Counted from the first letter of the stretch, positions 21,807 to 33,674 are shown. The stretch is 64,000 bases of DNA from Nicotiana tabacum (GCF_000715075.1 NC_134101.1:120842616-120906615), one strand, 5' to 3'. The notes: generated by a model not told the origin, from the sequence alone. Numbers and translations are program-made.

Positions 21807-24092
21807 ATGACTACTTCAGAAAATAGTGTTGAGGAAGAAAGGCCAGTAAGCCAGTTGCTGAAAGAGGCAATGGAGAAGATAGAGAGGATCGGATTGGAAA
21901 TGAACGCGATGCAGTTAGCCTTGGCTAAAGTACAAAAGAGCCCTGAACCACCCGTTACTCCTACACTAGGGCATATGCCGGAATACCCTCACCCTGGCCC
22001 TTCAACAAGCCTCCCGAATCACCACTATTATCAGGGGAGAAACCCCTATGATTCCCAAGCTCCACCACCCCATCAACATTTCCCACCACCAAATGTTCCC
22101 GCTTTTATGGGACCCACACCAGCCACACTACAAAGATCAACTAGTGAGCCGTTGTTTCAGGCTCACGAATCGCAATACTATCCTCCTAAACCCACATTTA
22201 ATGCACCAGAACCCCATACCTATAATCCACACTTGGAGGTCCCTGCGGAGATGGAAAAGCCGGCTAAGGTTCCAGAGCAGGATGAGGTAATAAGGAAGTT
22301 CAAAAGCCTGGAGCAATCCTTCAGGAGCATGCACGGATTGGCCAACTAGGTCAATGTGGCTTACAAGGATCTATGCCCTTTCCCGGACGTCCAACTACCG
22401 GCAGGGTTCAAGATGCCCAAGTTTGACTTATACGAAGGGCACGGTGATCCTATGGCACATTTACGGGGCTTTGTAGCAAAATGAGAGGAGCAGGCGTTAA
22501 AGATGAGCTACTGATAGCTTACTTTGGTCAAAGCTTAAGCGGATCGGCATTGGAATGGTATACCAGACAAGATCCCAGCAGGTGGTACACTTGGGATGAT
22601 CTAGCGCAGGCTTTCGCAGGTCACTTCCAATACAATCTCGAGATAGTCCCTGACCGTCTCACATTACTGAGGACCGAAAAGAAGCCTGGGGAGAGCTTTC
22701 GTGAGTTCGGTTTCCGCTGAAGAGAACAAGCAGCCAGGGTTGATCCTCCCATGAGAGAGGGGGAAATGGTGGACTACTTCCTACAAATGCTGGATCCAAC
22801 TTACTTTGGTCACTTGGTGACGACGGTTGGAAAATCCTTCAATGAGATAGTAAAGATAGGGGTTATGATAGAGGAGGGGCTGAGGTCCGATAAAATCCTG
22901 AATTACTCAGCACTTAAGGCAACGACTCAGGCTATTCAGAGCGGCACGGGAGGTGCGCTGGGGAGGAAAAAGAAAGAAGAAGTTGCCACAGTTGAGGCAG
23001 GCAATTGGTCCAGGTCCGGCAAACCATACTACAACCAACCCAGACCCCACAGTCCAAATTATCCATACATCCCGCCACAACACTATTATCCACCTCAAGA
23101 ACCACAATTCTCTGTGCACCAAGCCCAAACATACACTCAGCCTCCGGCTCGCCCGCAATGGCGCGCGTCGGCTCCCCAAAACGCATATGCACCTCCACAG
23201 AACACATACCCTCCACCCCAAAATGCCTATCCTCCACCAAGGGCCTACAGGAACCCTCCAGGGGCAGGCTTTCGAGGAAATCAAGCTTCTAGAAATGAAA
23301 GGCTACAGAGACAGAGAGCCTTTACTGAGTTGGGAGAGACCTATACCGCCTTGTTCCACAAATTGAGGCAGTTAGGTTTGTTGAGTCTTGTCGAGCCTAG
23401 GGGGCCAAACCCCCCACCCCAAAATTTGGACCAATCGATAAGCTGTGAGTACTGCTCAGGAATGCTTGGGCATGATACCAAAAAATGTTAGAGGTTGAAG
23501 CATGCAATACAAGATCTTATTGATGCCAACAAGATCGAGGTCCAGACGCCGGAGGCACCCAACATCAACCAGAACCCATTGCCAGTGCACCGCGAAGCTC
23601 ACATGATCGAGCTGGTGCACAAAGGAGGGGAGCCCAAGAAACCCTCACAGACAGTGATGATGATCCGTGCCACTCCGAGAGAAAAATCGACCGGTGAGAA
23701 AGCAAGAGTACAGTTGAAGGGGGAGGATGTCAAGCCAGTGGTGGTATTAGGGAAGAATCCATCCACCGCAACAAAGAAACCAGAGCTAGCCAAATTGGTA
23801 GTATCGGGAGCATCATCTGCACCCGTAGTTGTTGTGAAAGGGGTCTGCAGGGAACCGGTCATCATAAAGCCGGTAGTCCAATTGCCAGTGATTGATAGCA
23901 AGGCCGTGCCTTGGAAGTATGAAAAGGCAGTGGTAATGTACAAGGGAAAGCAAGTGGAGAAGGATAGTTGTAAGGCGCAGGGACTGACTCGATCGGGATG
24001 GTGTTTTGCTCTAGTGGAGTTGAGAAGGTCCAACCCAGCAGTAACAAATAAACCCGTTTCAGAAGAAGAGGCGGAGCAATTCTTAAAAAAAG
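21807..24092 (+). pseudogene. Element A gag (broken)
   Basis: Gag forms the particle that packages element RNA. The N-terminal part (21807-22349) is Pro-rich with many HPGPS / PPPHQHFPPP runs after a short coiled segment. The capsid-like core (22350-about 22920) contains GSALEWYTR and WDDLAQAF, normal for plant Ty3/Gypsy gag. A second Pro/Tyr/Gln-rich stretch follows. A zinc-knuckle-like CEYCSGMLGHDTKKC is encoded at 23446-23490. Stops at 22347-22349, 22718-22720 and 23489-23491, a frame change near 22470 and another near the A-run at 24090 make it non-functional. Reads on into protease. Confidence 0.85.
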
Positions 24093-25316
24093 ATGAAAGT
24101 GCAGGATTACTCCGTTGTCGAACAATTGAAGAAAACCCCGGCCCAGATCTCGTTGTTATCACTATTGATCCATTCGGACGAGCATCGCCGGGCCCTGTTG
24201 AAGATACTGAATGAAGCTCATGTGCCCAATGAAATTTTAGTGAACCACCTTGAAACGATTGCCAACAAATTTTTTGAGGTAAACAGGGTAACATTCTCTG
24301 ATGACGATCTGCCAGTGGAGGGCACGAAACATAATAAAGCTCTCTACTTGACGGTCAAATGTGAAGATTCGGCAGTTACTCGGGCGCTGGTGGATAACGG
24401 TTCAAGTGCCAATATTTGTCCATTATCCAAACTGAACCAGTTGAAGGTTGACCATGGTAGAATCCACAAGAACAACATTTGCGTCCGAGGATTTGACGGA
24501 AGTGGAACGGACACCGTGGGGGATATTATACTTGAGTTGACCATCGGCCCGATCAAGTTTACTATGGAGTTCCAGGTATTGGATGTCGCGGTATCTTATA
24601 ACCTTTTGTTGGGACGACCGTGGATCCACGCGGCCAAAGCAGTACCATCCACATTGCATCAAATGGTCAAGTTTGAATGGGACAGACAAGATGTCGTGCT
24701 GCATGGGGAAGACACTGCGTGCACCATGGGAGGTGCCATTGTGCCATTCATAGAAACCAACGGTGACAAAGGTCCCTGGGTTTACCAGATTTTTGATGCA
24801 GTATCAGCAAACAAGATTCCCGAGGGTAAAAGCATTCCACATCCCAGGGTAGCTTCCGCAACCGTCGTGATAGTTTCAGAGATGCTGGGTAATGGGTTCG
24901 TGCTAGGAAAAGGCCTGGGGGCTGAGCTTCAGGGGATTGTTCAACCTGTCTCCTTGCCCAAGAATTTAGAGACTTTTGGACTGGGGTTCAAACCTACTGT
25001 GGCAGATGTAAAGCGAGTGCGGAAAATGAAGAAGAGAGTTTGGGTTCTTCCCAAACCTATTCCGCGTCTCTCCAGATCCTTTGTTAGAGCAAGTGCCAAG
25101 GGGTCACCGGTCCCGAAAATTCTCGGACCATTGATTAGGATGGACGGGGATTTGAATCAGAGCTTTGAAAGGCTGTTCGCTGATGTCAATGTGATAGAAG
25201 TTGGAGAGGGCTCCAGCAGAACAAATATACAGTTTGTGGGGCCTGAGGCCAATACCAACAATTGGACGGTTACTCCTCTTCCTACCCGGGGGGGGAGTCC
25301 TGGTAGTATGCTTTGA
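24093..25316 (+). CDS. Element A protease region (open segment of broken gag-pol)
   Basis: An uninterrupted 407-codon segment. VDNGSSANICP at about 24389-24421 is the pepsin-type active-site loop; Tat elements usually show D-N/T-G-S here. YNLLLGRPW near 24597 is the second conserved protease block. Around 24884-24930 NGFVLGKGLGAELQG resembles a G-patch, a nucleic-acid-binding motif typical of plant Tat-type protease C-termini. It ends in TGA at 25314, followed by an intron-like stretch before RT. The upstream join to gag is frame-shifted in this copy. Confidence 0.85.
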   Translation: MKVQDYSVVEQLKKTPAQISLLSLLIHSDEHRRALLKILNEAHVPNEILVNHLETIANKFFEVNRVTFSDDDLPVEGTKHNKALYLTVKCEDSAVTRALVDNGSSANICPLSKLNQLKVDHGRIHKNNICVRGFDGSGTDTVGDIILELTIGPIKFTMEFQVLDVAVSYNLLLGRPWIHAAKAVPSTLHQMVKFEWDRQDVVLHGEDTACTMGGAIVPFIETNGDKGPWVYQIFDAVSANKIPEGKSIPHPRVASATVVIVSEMLGNGFVLGKGLGAELQGIVQPVSLPKNLETFGLGFKPTVADVKRVRKMKKRVWVLPKPIPRLSRSFVRASAKGSPVPKILGPLIRMDGDLNQSFERLFADVNVIEVGEGSSRTNIQFVGPEANTNNWTVTPLPTRGGSPGSML

Positions 25317-25465
25317 TTTTTCTTTCTTGTTTTCAGAATATTCCAGGGTGTAATCCAAATCACATTTTATTTTGTAAAGTGTGAACCCTGTTATCCCGCA
25401 TTTTAATAAAATTCTCTCTTCTTGTTTTATATTAATTTTGTTTTATTCTTTTATTTTCTGAACAG
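25303..25465 (+). other. Candidate intron between protease and RT
   Basis: GT donors occur at 25303 and 25306 and a pyrimidine-rich stretch ends in an AACAG acceptor at 25461-25465. The sequence is T-rich and carries the protease stop. Ogre elements are known to have an intron at exactly this place. In this copy neither donor joins to the RT frame (frame 25467 onward), so either the sites are mutated or another site is used. Confidence 0.5.
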
Positions 25466-27263
25466 TTCTCTTTTTACTGGTTCTAATGACATGGCATGCA
25501 TAACGGATCTTCGACCTAGTCTAAAAAATCAATCTGACTCTGGCTTAATTGTACAAGAGATTGGTTATGAGGATGAGTCCGAATACGACGAGGATGAAGC
25601 CTTCGAAGAAATAAATAGAGAATTGTGCCAGTTCGAAGAGAAACCCAAGCCTAATCTGAATGACACCGAAGCTGTCAATCTAGGGGATGCCGATGATATC
25701 AGAGAAACCAAAACCAGCATCCACATTGAGCCAAACATCAGGGAGGAATTAATCAAAGCCCTCATTGAGTTCAAAGATGTTTTTGCGTGGTCATATGATG
25801 ATATGCCGAGATTAAGCACCGATCTAGTGGTTCACAAATTGCCCACGGACCCGGCATACCCTCCTGTCAAGCAAAAATTGAGGAAGTTTAAGACGGATAT
25901 GAGTTTGAAAATCAAAGAAGAAGTGACCAAGCAGCTGCAGGCAAAAGTTATTCGGGTCACTCGATATCCCGAGTGGTTGGCCAATATGGTACCAGTGCCG
26001 AAGAAGGATGGGAAAATCAGGGTATGTGTCGACTACCGCAATCTCAACAAGGCAAGTCCGAAGGATAATTTTCCATTGGCCAACATCCATATCCTGATCG
26101 ATAATTGCGTTGGGCGCGAGATCGGATCCTTTGTGGACTGCTATGCGGGGTATTATCAGATCTTAATGGACGAAGAATATGCGGAGAAGACGGCTTTCAT
26201 TACTCCATGGGGAACTTACTGCTACCGGGTGATGCCATTCGGATTGAAGAATGCTGGGGAAACATACATGAGAGCAATAACTACTGTGTTTCATGACATG
26301 ATACACAAAGAAATTGAAGTGTACGTAGATGATGTGATCATAAAGTTCTGGCGTGAGGAAGACCATGTAGCAGACCTAAGGAAGTTCTTTCAAAGACTTC
26401 GAAGGTATGATATTAAGCTCAACCCGGCCAAATGTGCCTTTGGGGTTCCATCAGGAAAGCTGTTAGGATTCATCGTCAGTTGACGGGGTATTGAGTTGGA
26501 CCCATCCAAGATCAAATCCATCCAGGATTTGCCACCGCCAAAGAACAAAACGGAGGTGATGAGTCTGTTAGGGAGACTAAATTATATCAGCAGGTTCATC
26601 GCTCAACTCACGGCGACTTATGAACCCATATTTCGGCTGCTGAAGAAAGATGCTGCGGTAGAATGTATGGCGGAGTGTCAAGAAGCATTCGACCAAATCA
26701 AAGGGTATCTGTCAAATCCACTGGTGTTGGTTCCACCTGAGCCGGGGAGACCATTAATTCTTTATCTGGCGATCTTGAAGAATTCGTTTGGCTGCGTGTT
26801 GGGGCAACATGACATAACAGGAAGGAAGGAGCAAGCCATCTATTATCTTAGCAAGAAGTTTTCGGTATATGAGGTCAAGTACACTCAGCTCGAAAGGACA
26901 TGTTGCGCCCTAACTTGGGTGGCTCAGAAATTGAAGCACTATTTGTCCTCGTATACTACTTATCTCATTTCCTGTTTGGATCCGTTAAAGTACATTTTCC
27001 AGAAACCTATACCTACATGGAGGTTAGCAAAATGGCAGATTTTACTCACAGAGTTTGATATCGTCTATGTGACGAGGACGGCCATGAAAGCCCAAGCGCT
27101 GGCCGATCACTTGGCCAAGAATCTTGTTGATGAAGAATACGAGCCATTGAGGACGTATTTTCCGGACGAGGAAATAATGCATGTAGGTGAGCTGGAATTA
27201 CCCAAGGAACCTGATTGGAAGCTTTCTTTGATGGAGCCGCAAATGCGAAGGGAGTTGGAATAG
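25422..27263 (+). pseudogene. Element A reverse transcriptase and RNase H (one stop)
   Basis: Copies element RNA into DNA. An acidic N-terminal spacer (YEDESEYDEDEAFEEI) precedes the RT. Conserved RT blocks: PVPKKDGKIRVCVDYRNLN near 25995, the FVDCYAGYYQI block near 26130, MPFGLKNAG near 26235 and catalytic YVDD at 26322-26333. The connection domain and RNase H follow (GRLNYISRF; QAIYYLSKKFSVYE; KAQALADHLA). A TGA at 26481-26483 interrupts it, fitting a C-to-T change at a CGA codon. Downstream the frame shifts near 27215-27263. The start listed is only the first ATG; true translation would come from the upstream ORF. Confidence 0.92.
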
Positions 27264-27915
27264 GAGCAGTACTTATTTCTGAAACAGGACGTCATTATCC
27301 TGTTACAGCTCAGCTGCGTTTCTATTGTACCAACAACATGGCTGAGTATGAGGCATGCATTTTTGGTCTGCGACTAGCTGCAGACATGGATGTCCAGGAC
27401 GTTTTGGTCTTGGGAGACTCGGACCTCCTGGTGCATCAGATTCAGGGTAAATGGGAAACACGAGATTTGAAACTCATACCATATCGACAATGTTTGCACG
27501 ATCTGAGCAAGCGATTTCGATCAGTAGAATTCAGACACATCCCAAGAGTTCATAATGAGGTTGCCGATGCATTGGCCACCTTGGCATAGATGTTACACCA
27601 ACCAGACAAAATTCATGTTGACCCCTTACACATTCAGGTTCGTGATCAGCATGCTTATTGCAACAGGGTAGAGGAAGAAGTGGATGGCGAGCCATGGTTT
27701 CATGACATAAAGGAGTACCTCAGGATGGGGATATACCTGGAGCAGGCCACCGGAGATCAGAAAAGAGCCATTCGGCGATTGTCAAATGGGTTCTTCCTCA
27801 GTGGAGGAGTGTTGTACAGAAGAACCCCGAATTTGGGATTGTTGAGATGCGTAGACGCCGGTCAAGCCACGACAGTTATGGCAAAGGTCACGCTGGAGTT
27901 TGTGGACCACATATG
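27215..27915 (+). pseudogene. Element A second (archaeal-type) RNase H and linker
   Basis: An additional RNase H after the normal one marks the Tat lineage. Visible are FFDGAANAKGVGIGAVLIS (first Asp), MAEYEACIFGL (Glu), LGDSDLLVHQIQG (Asp) and HNEVADALATLA. A TAG at 27587-27589 splits it from a linker (27590-27915) with GEPWFHDIKEYL and SGGVLYRRTP. It lies one frame away from the RT and the integrase, so at least two more indels are present. The catalytic set itself looks intact. Confidence 0.88.
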
Positions 27916-28936
27916 AGCGGATATGTATTGGCAAAGAAGATTCTTCGAGCAGGGTACTATTGGCTCACTATGGAGCATGATTGTATCAATTTCATGCAGA
28001 AATTCCATCAATGTCAGATACACGGAGATCTGATTCATTCTCCGCCAACAGAATTGCATACAATGTCAGCGCCATGGCCATTTGTTGCATGGGGCATGGA
28101 TGTCATTGGGCCTATTGAGCCGGCAGCGACCAACGACCATAGGTTCATTCTGGTGACCATCGACTACTTCACTAAGTGGGTTGAAGCTAAAACTTTCAAG
28201 TCGATAACCAAGAAGGCAGTGGTGGATTTTGTTCACTCCCATATCATCTGTAGATTTGGGGTCCCAAAAGTGATCATCACGGATAATGGTGCGAATCTTA
28301 ACAGTAATTTGATGAGAGAGGTATGTCAACAGTTTAAGATTACACACCGCAATTCCACCCCATATCGTCCCAAGGCGAATGGAGCAGTTGAAGCAGCCAA
28401 TAAGAACATCAAGAAGATACCGAGGAAGATGGTAGAAGGATCTAAACAATGGCATGAGAAATTACCTTTTGCCTTGTTGGGTTATCACACTACAGTTCGG
28501 ACTTCAGTAGGTGCAACTCCTTATTTATTGGTGTATGGAACTGAAGCAGTGATACCAGCAGAGGTTGAAATTACGTCCCTCCAGATTGTCGCTGAAGCCG
28601 GGATTGACGACGATGAATGGGTCAAAGCTCGACTGGAGCAGTTGAACTTAATAGATGAAAAAAGATTGGCAGCAGTGTGTCATGGCCAGTTGTATCAGAA
28701 GAGAATGGAAAGAGCATACAATAAGAAGGTGTGCCTCAGAAAATTTGAAGTAGGACATATTGAAACGGATCCTCCCACACCAGATCGAAGCAAAAGGCAA
28801 GTTCGCCCCAAATTGGCAAGGGCCTTATGTTGTGACCAGAGTGTTATCCAACGGCGCTTTATGTCTGACAGATTTCGAAGGTAGGTGCGTAGACATGGCT
28901 ATCAATTTTGATGCAGTCAAAAGATATTATGCGTAA
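27847..28936 (+). pseudogene. Element A integrase (broken at both ends)
   Basis: Inserts element DNA. The N-terminal zinc finger is seen as H-MSGYVLAKKILRAGYYW then KFHQCQ; the first Cys of the usual C-x2-C pair appears to be Phe. The catalytic core has GMDVIGPI (Asp, about 28099), ITDNGAN (Asp, about 28280) and GAVEAANK (Glu, about 28385). GATPYLLVYGTEAVIPAEVE and the LDEKRLAA-like region follow. Near 28750 the frame shifts; the last residues, ending DAVKRYYA, are read in another frame to a TAA at 28934-28936. No chromodomain is visible, as expected for Tat. Confidence 0.9.
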
Positions 28937-29102
28937 TTTCTTTGATTATGATAGTTATTGGTTCATTTGTTTGTACTTGGCACTTATTGGATAATGAAAT
29001 GACGGAGGCAATTCTTTCTTCTATCCAAACACTTTTAACCTTTGCTTCCCCCTTTGAGCCTTATTTATTCTTTCACCCCTCTTTTGGAGTCACTAATGAA
29101 AA

Positions 29103-29137
<35 letters not shown>

Positions 29138-30790
29138 AAAAATGAAACAAGAGAAAAATCACAAGAAAAACAAAGGAATCGTGGGAACTACGTTTGACCT
29201 GATTCCTCAAAGAAAGATACGTAGGCGCCTCACGGCTCGGTAATAGTGTAACAAAAAAAATAAAAATCCCCAAGCAAAGAAAATTGGGGCAGAAGTTATG
29301 TTTCAAAGTTTCGAAAGAGGTTTGATTCCAAGAGTTGTAATGTTTCACCCATCAAAGTTATTTTTTGGATTTTTTGATAGCTTTTCTTTTAACCCCACAC
29401 AAAACCCATGTCGATGTCCAAAAAAGACCTCCCGATCGGTATCCGAGAAGTGCCAAGTCATGCAAACGAAAGTCGGCAACACCACTCTGATCCCCAGCAA
29501 AAGGAGAGGATCATAAACTGGAAATGAATTGATAGCCGAAAAGAATCCGCAGCCGAGAGAGTCATATCGGCAACACTCCAATCCCCAGCTGAAAAATAAA
29601 ATAAAATGAGAGAGTCTTATCGGTGAAAACCTTCACAGGCACCATAAGACGACGAAAGATTAGAGAAATAAAATGAGAGAGTCTTATCGGTGAAAACCTT
29701 CACAGGCACATTAAGGCGACGAGAGCTGAGAGAAAGGAGGGTGTCTTATCAGTAAAAATCCCTTGAAGGGCACTATGAGGCGACAAGAGGAGATCGGCAG
29801 AAAGAATCCGCATATGGCAAAAGTTAGGCGTCGGGTTATTCCCGGCAAATGAGGCCATCAGGAAGATTGATTGATACAAATAGACTGGGTCGATTAATCC
29901 AAAATGCACGACATGATCGTTGGGACCAGTCATACCGTCCAGATAAGTTCTTTCCTTTTCTTTTCCCCCAGCATTTGTTCAGAAAGATTTTTCTCTTTTT
30001 CTATCTTTTCATTTCTTTGTCTAAAAAGACTTTTTCCAGAAATTTGTTTTGAGAAGGATTTTTCAGAGTTTACTACCAGTGGCCAAAATGGTACAAAGCA
30101 AAATGCGAAGGGGACAGGCCAAAGACAAGTCAATAAGACAAAAGGCGTTTGTTGCAAGACCAAATGACAAACTGGCCTAGAAAGTTAAGGGGAACATGGA
30201 GAAAAACGGAAAACAACGGTTGAGGAACTTATGGACCAAGTTCTAAGAGGATCCCTAGCAGAACTTCGATAGATCACTGACCAAGTTCCAAGATGGTCAG
30301 ACAACAAGAAAGGGAGAAGGAGAAAGAGAGAATTGATCCGCAGCAAAATAACCCCAACAGTCCTATCCTCAATAACGTTATCCCCAGATGATAATATTTT
30401 TACCCCCTTGCAGTACTGAGGGAAAATAAAATTTCGAAGGGAGTAGTTTTGGAGTCGAAGAAGACTCCTCTAGCATGTTTTGAAACAAAAGTAGGGAAGG
30501 GATAAATGGAATAACCATCCCCAGCAGAAATATCATCCCCGGCAAGTAACGTTATCCCCAACCAGTTTTGGGAGCGCAGAGCAAGGGAGAGGGAATGAAA
30601 AAAAAACCATCCCCAGCGGGAGTGACATGACCACTCACCGTGTTTTAAACTAACAAGATTTTCTTTGATTTCTATAGGAAAATAAAGGTTGATGATGGCA
30701 GAAAGACACGCCACAAGGAAGATCACCAAAACGGGGGCAGAAATATTTTGCCATTTGTCAAAATTTTCTCGGAGAAACGAGGAAACAAAC
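28937..30790 (+). other. Element A proximal 3' UTR
   Basis: No gene supported. Contains an AAT microsatellite (29101-29134), the GGGAACTACGTTTGACCTGA / ATACGTAGGCGCC block (29187-29230), three about 67-base repeats with GAGAGTCTTATCGGTGAAAA (about 29604, 29671, 29738), and several ATCCCCAG motifs complementary to the PBS (29490, 29581, 30380, 30517, 30609). All these modules recur in B. Confidence 0.75.
29604..29795 (+). repeat. Three 67-base tandem repeats in A's 3' UTR
   Basis: Units share GAGAGTCTTATCGGTGAAAA, CCTTCACAGGCAC and a GGCGACGA-like end; the third is diverged. B has similar units on its sense strand at about 11180-11400. Confidence 0.75.
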
Positions 30791-30801
30791 TCAAATACTT
30801 T

Positions 30802-32262
30802 TTCATGTCTTAGATAAATAGGCGCCCACCTGTATAACTAGAGGAATACTTTTCCTGTTTTAGATAGATAGGCGCCCACCTGTATAACTAGAGGAATACT
30901 TTTCATGTCTTAGATAGATAGGCGCCCACCTGTATAACGAGAGGAATACTTTCAGGTTTTTAGCTAAATAGGCGCCCACCTGTATAACTAGAGGAATACT
31001 TTTCATGCTTTTAGATAAATAGGCGTCCACCTGTATAACTAGAGGAATACTTTTCATGTTTTAGATAGATAGGCGTCCACTTATATAAATAGAGGAATAC
31101 TTTTTCATGTCTTAGATAGATAGGCGCCCACATGTATAACGAGAGGAATACTTTCATATTTTTAGACAAATAGGCGTCCACCTGTATAACGAGACGAATA
31201 ATTTTCATGTCTTAGATAAATAGGCGCCCACCTGTATAACGAGAGGAATAATTTTCATGTCTTAGATAAATAGGCACACACCTGTATAATGAGAGGAATA
31301 TTTTCATGTCTTAGATAGATAGGCGCCCACCTGTATAACTAGAGGAATACTTTTCATGCTTTTAGATAAATAGGCGCCCACCTGTATAACTAGAGGAATA
31401 CTTTTCATGTTTTAGATAGATAGGCACCCACATGTATAACTAGAGGAATACTTTTTCATGTCTTAGATAGATAGGCGCCCACCTGTATAACGAGAGGAAT
31501 ACTTTCATGTTTTTAGCTAAATAAGCGCCCACCTGTATAACTAGAGGAATACTTTTCATGCTTTTAGATAGATAGGCGCCCACATGTATAACGAGAGGAA
31601 TACTTTCATGTTTTTAGCTAAATAGGCGCCCACCTGTATAACTAGAGGAATACTTTTCATGCTTTTAGATAGATAGGCGCCCACCTGTATAACGAGAGGA
31701 ATATTTTCATGTCTTAGATAAATAGGCGCCCACCTGTATAACGAGAGAAATACTTTTCATGTCTTAGATAAATAGGCGCCCACCTGTATAACGAGAGGAA
31801 TACTTTCACGTTTTTAGCTAAATAGGCGCCCACCTGTATAACTAGAGGAATACTTTTCATGCTTTTAGATAGATAGGCTCCCACCTATATAACAAGAGGA
31901 ATTTTTTCATGTCTTAGATAGATAGGTGCCCACCTGTATAACGAGAGGAATACTTTCATGTTTTTAGATAGATAGGCGCCCACCTGTATAACGAGAGGAA
32001 TACTTTCATGTTTTTAGATAGATAGGCGCCCACTTGTATAACGAGAGGAATATTTTCATATCTTAGATAAATAGGCGCCCACCTGTATAATGAGAGGAAT
32101 ACTTTTCATGTCTTAGATAAATAGGCGCCCACCTGTATAACGAGAGGAATACTTTTCATGTCTTAGATAAATAGGCGCCCACCTGTAGAACTAGAGGAAT
32201 ATTTTTATGTTTTTAGATAAATAGGTGCCCACTTGTATAACAAGCGGAATATTTTTCAGTCC
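30802..32262 (+). repeat. Tandem array, about 28 units of about 51 bp (element A 3' UTR)
   Basis: Each unit contains TAGGCGCCCACCTGTATAAC, then (G/T)AGAGGAATAC, then a T-rich linker with CATGTCTTAGATAAA-like sequence. Units vary by substitutions and by one or two bases in the linker. The same core is found in B at 7240-7510. Location upstream of the PPT is the same in both elements. Confidence 0.93.
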
Positions 32263-32931
32263 TTACATTTCAGGTTTTGAAACCAACAACTCACCGGAAA
32301 GCAGAAGGTTGCAACAAGAGATCCCAGCGCAAATTCGAGCGCATGAGCCAAAAGTGGATAAGACGAATCGCGAGAAAAGCGGCCTTTGAACATCAAATTA
32401 TGCCCAACATAACAAATCTGATGAAGAAAGTCGTATCCCCAGAGGAACCGCCGAAAAGCTTAAGGAAGGAAGCCATATCCCCAGCGGACCGAACCCGATA
32501 GTGAGAACTGACATTCAGAAAAGCAAAAGGCCAGCGCCATCCCCAAGTTTATGAAAGGGAGAAGCAACGGAAGATGCACAAGCCGACAAATAAGCAAAGC
32601 AGTAAAAACAAAGTTGAAGATAGATAAGATCTTATGGTTCATAGTCTATCCTAACTTCTTGATCTTTCTTTTAAGCACGATGTAATAAGGGGATCGGTAA
32701 GCAGTAATAACAGCATGCAACAGCAGTAACATTGCAGTCCCATGGTAGTCCCAGCTACCAAAACTTCCCGAACTACATTAACTTGATTCCCTTCTAGCCA
32801 GGGATATGTAGGAAACCTTTGAAGCAAGGGTTCGGTTAAACCTTTTTCAAAAAAAAATGCTTCACACGGAGTACTTGGATGGGCAAAAATCGCTCGCTTT
32901 ATCTTTGCACGAAAACCCTTCATGTCTTCGG
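32263..32931 (+). other. Element A distal 3' UTR
   Basis: No credible gene; 32277-32501 is a short frame without recognisable domain. ATCCCCAG motifs at 32435 and 32477. A GAACTACATTAACTTGATTC block near 32767 is a diverged relative of the recurring 'AACTACGT ... ATACGTAGG' module. Confidence 0.6.
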
Positions 32932-32946
32932 ACAAAGTGGGGCAGC
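32932..32946 (+). other. Polypurine tract of element A
   Basis: ACAAAGTGGGGCAGC directly before the 3' LTR's TG. Matches the form of B's PPT. Confidence 0.8.
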
Positions 32947-33674
32947 TGTAAGCACGTGATTTTTGCCCTATGAAAGAGTTACTCCCAAAAAATTCAAAAT
33001 AAAACGATTTTTCCTTTTGGGTGCAATTTTTGAGAATTTACGTGACATTTTGGTAATTATTTTTGTCCGTAAATGTTTACCTTTGTTATAGTTAATTGAA
33101 AATATAAAAATACATGGTGCATGCATATTTAGGATTTAATCATGCATTTAGGAATTAATTAAACCATCATTTCGCCCTAAAAGGGAAAAATCAGAAATAC
33201 ATAAATACATATACCTTTTTATTCTATTTGTTGTCTCTAAGTGATTTTGTTCTTAAGGTTTTAACTTGTGTATTGTAAGTGTTAATTAACATTTGTGTAG
33301 TTTTATTTTTAATTTTAGGAATTGTGTTTAAATTAAATTAAAAGAAGAAAAGAGTTGGAAAAAAGGAAAACTCGGATTGGGCCCAAAAAATCAGGCCCAA
33401 AACCAAGACACAGACCCAGTCCAAACGCCTGGTGCCCGATCCGTTCCCATAATCACTGGAACGACGTCGTTCTGTGGCAATCGATCCCAGCCGTCAACCT
33501 TACATAATCCAACGGTTCAGAATCCGTCCCCCTTACCCATTCTTTGAACCCGACCCGTTGCCCGGTTCGAACCAACCCCCCTACTTAAACCAAACGACAC
33601 CGTGTTGGTTAAACCCTTAATCCTGGCCACTGATCTTTATTGATCCAACGGCTAGGATTGAACCACCCACCCCA

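Noticed and set aside
24075..24110. Programmed frameshift at an A7 run between gag and protease
   Set aside because: Gag already left the protease frame near 22470 and returns here, so two ordinary indels explain it.
29101..29134. AAT microsatellite as a marker of function
   Set aside because: Ordinary simple repeat.
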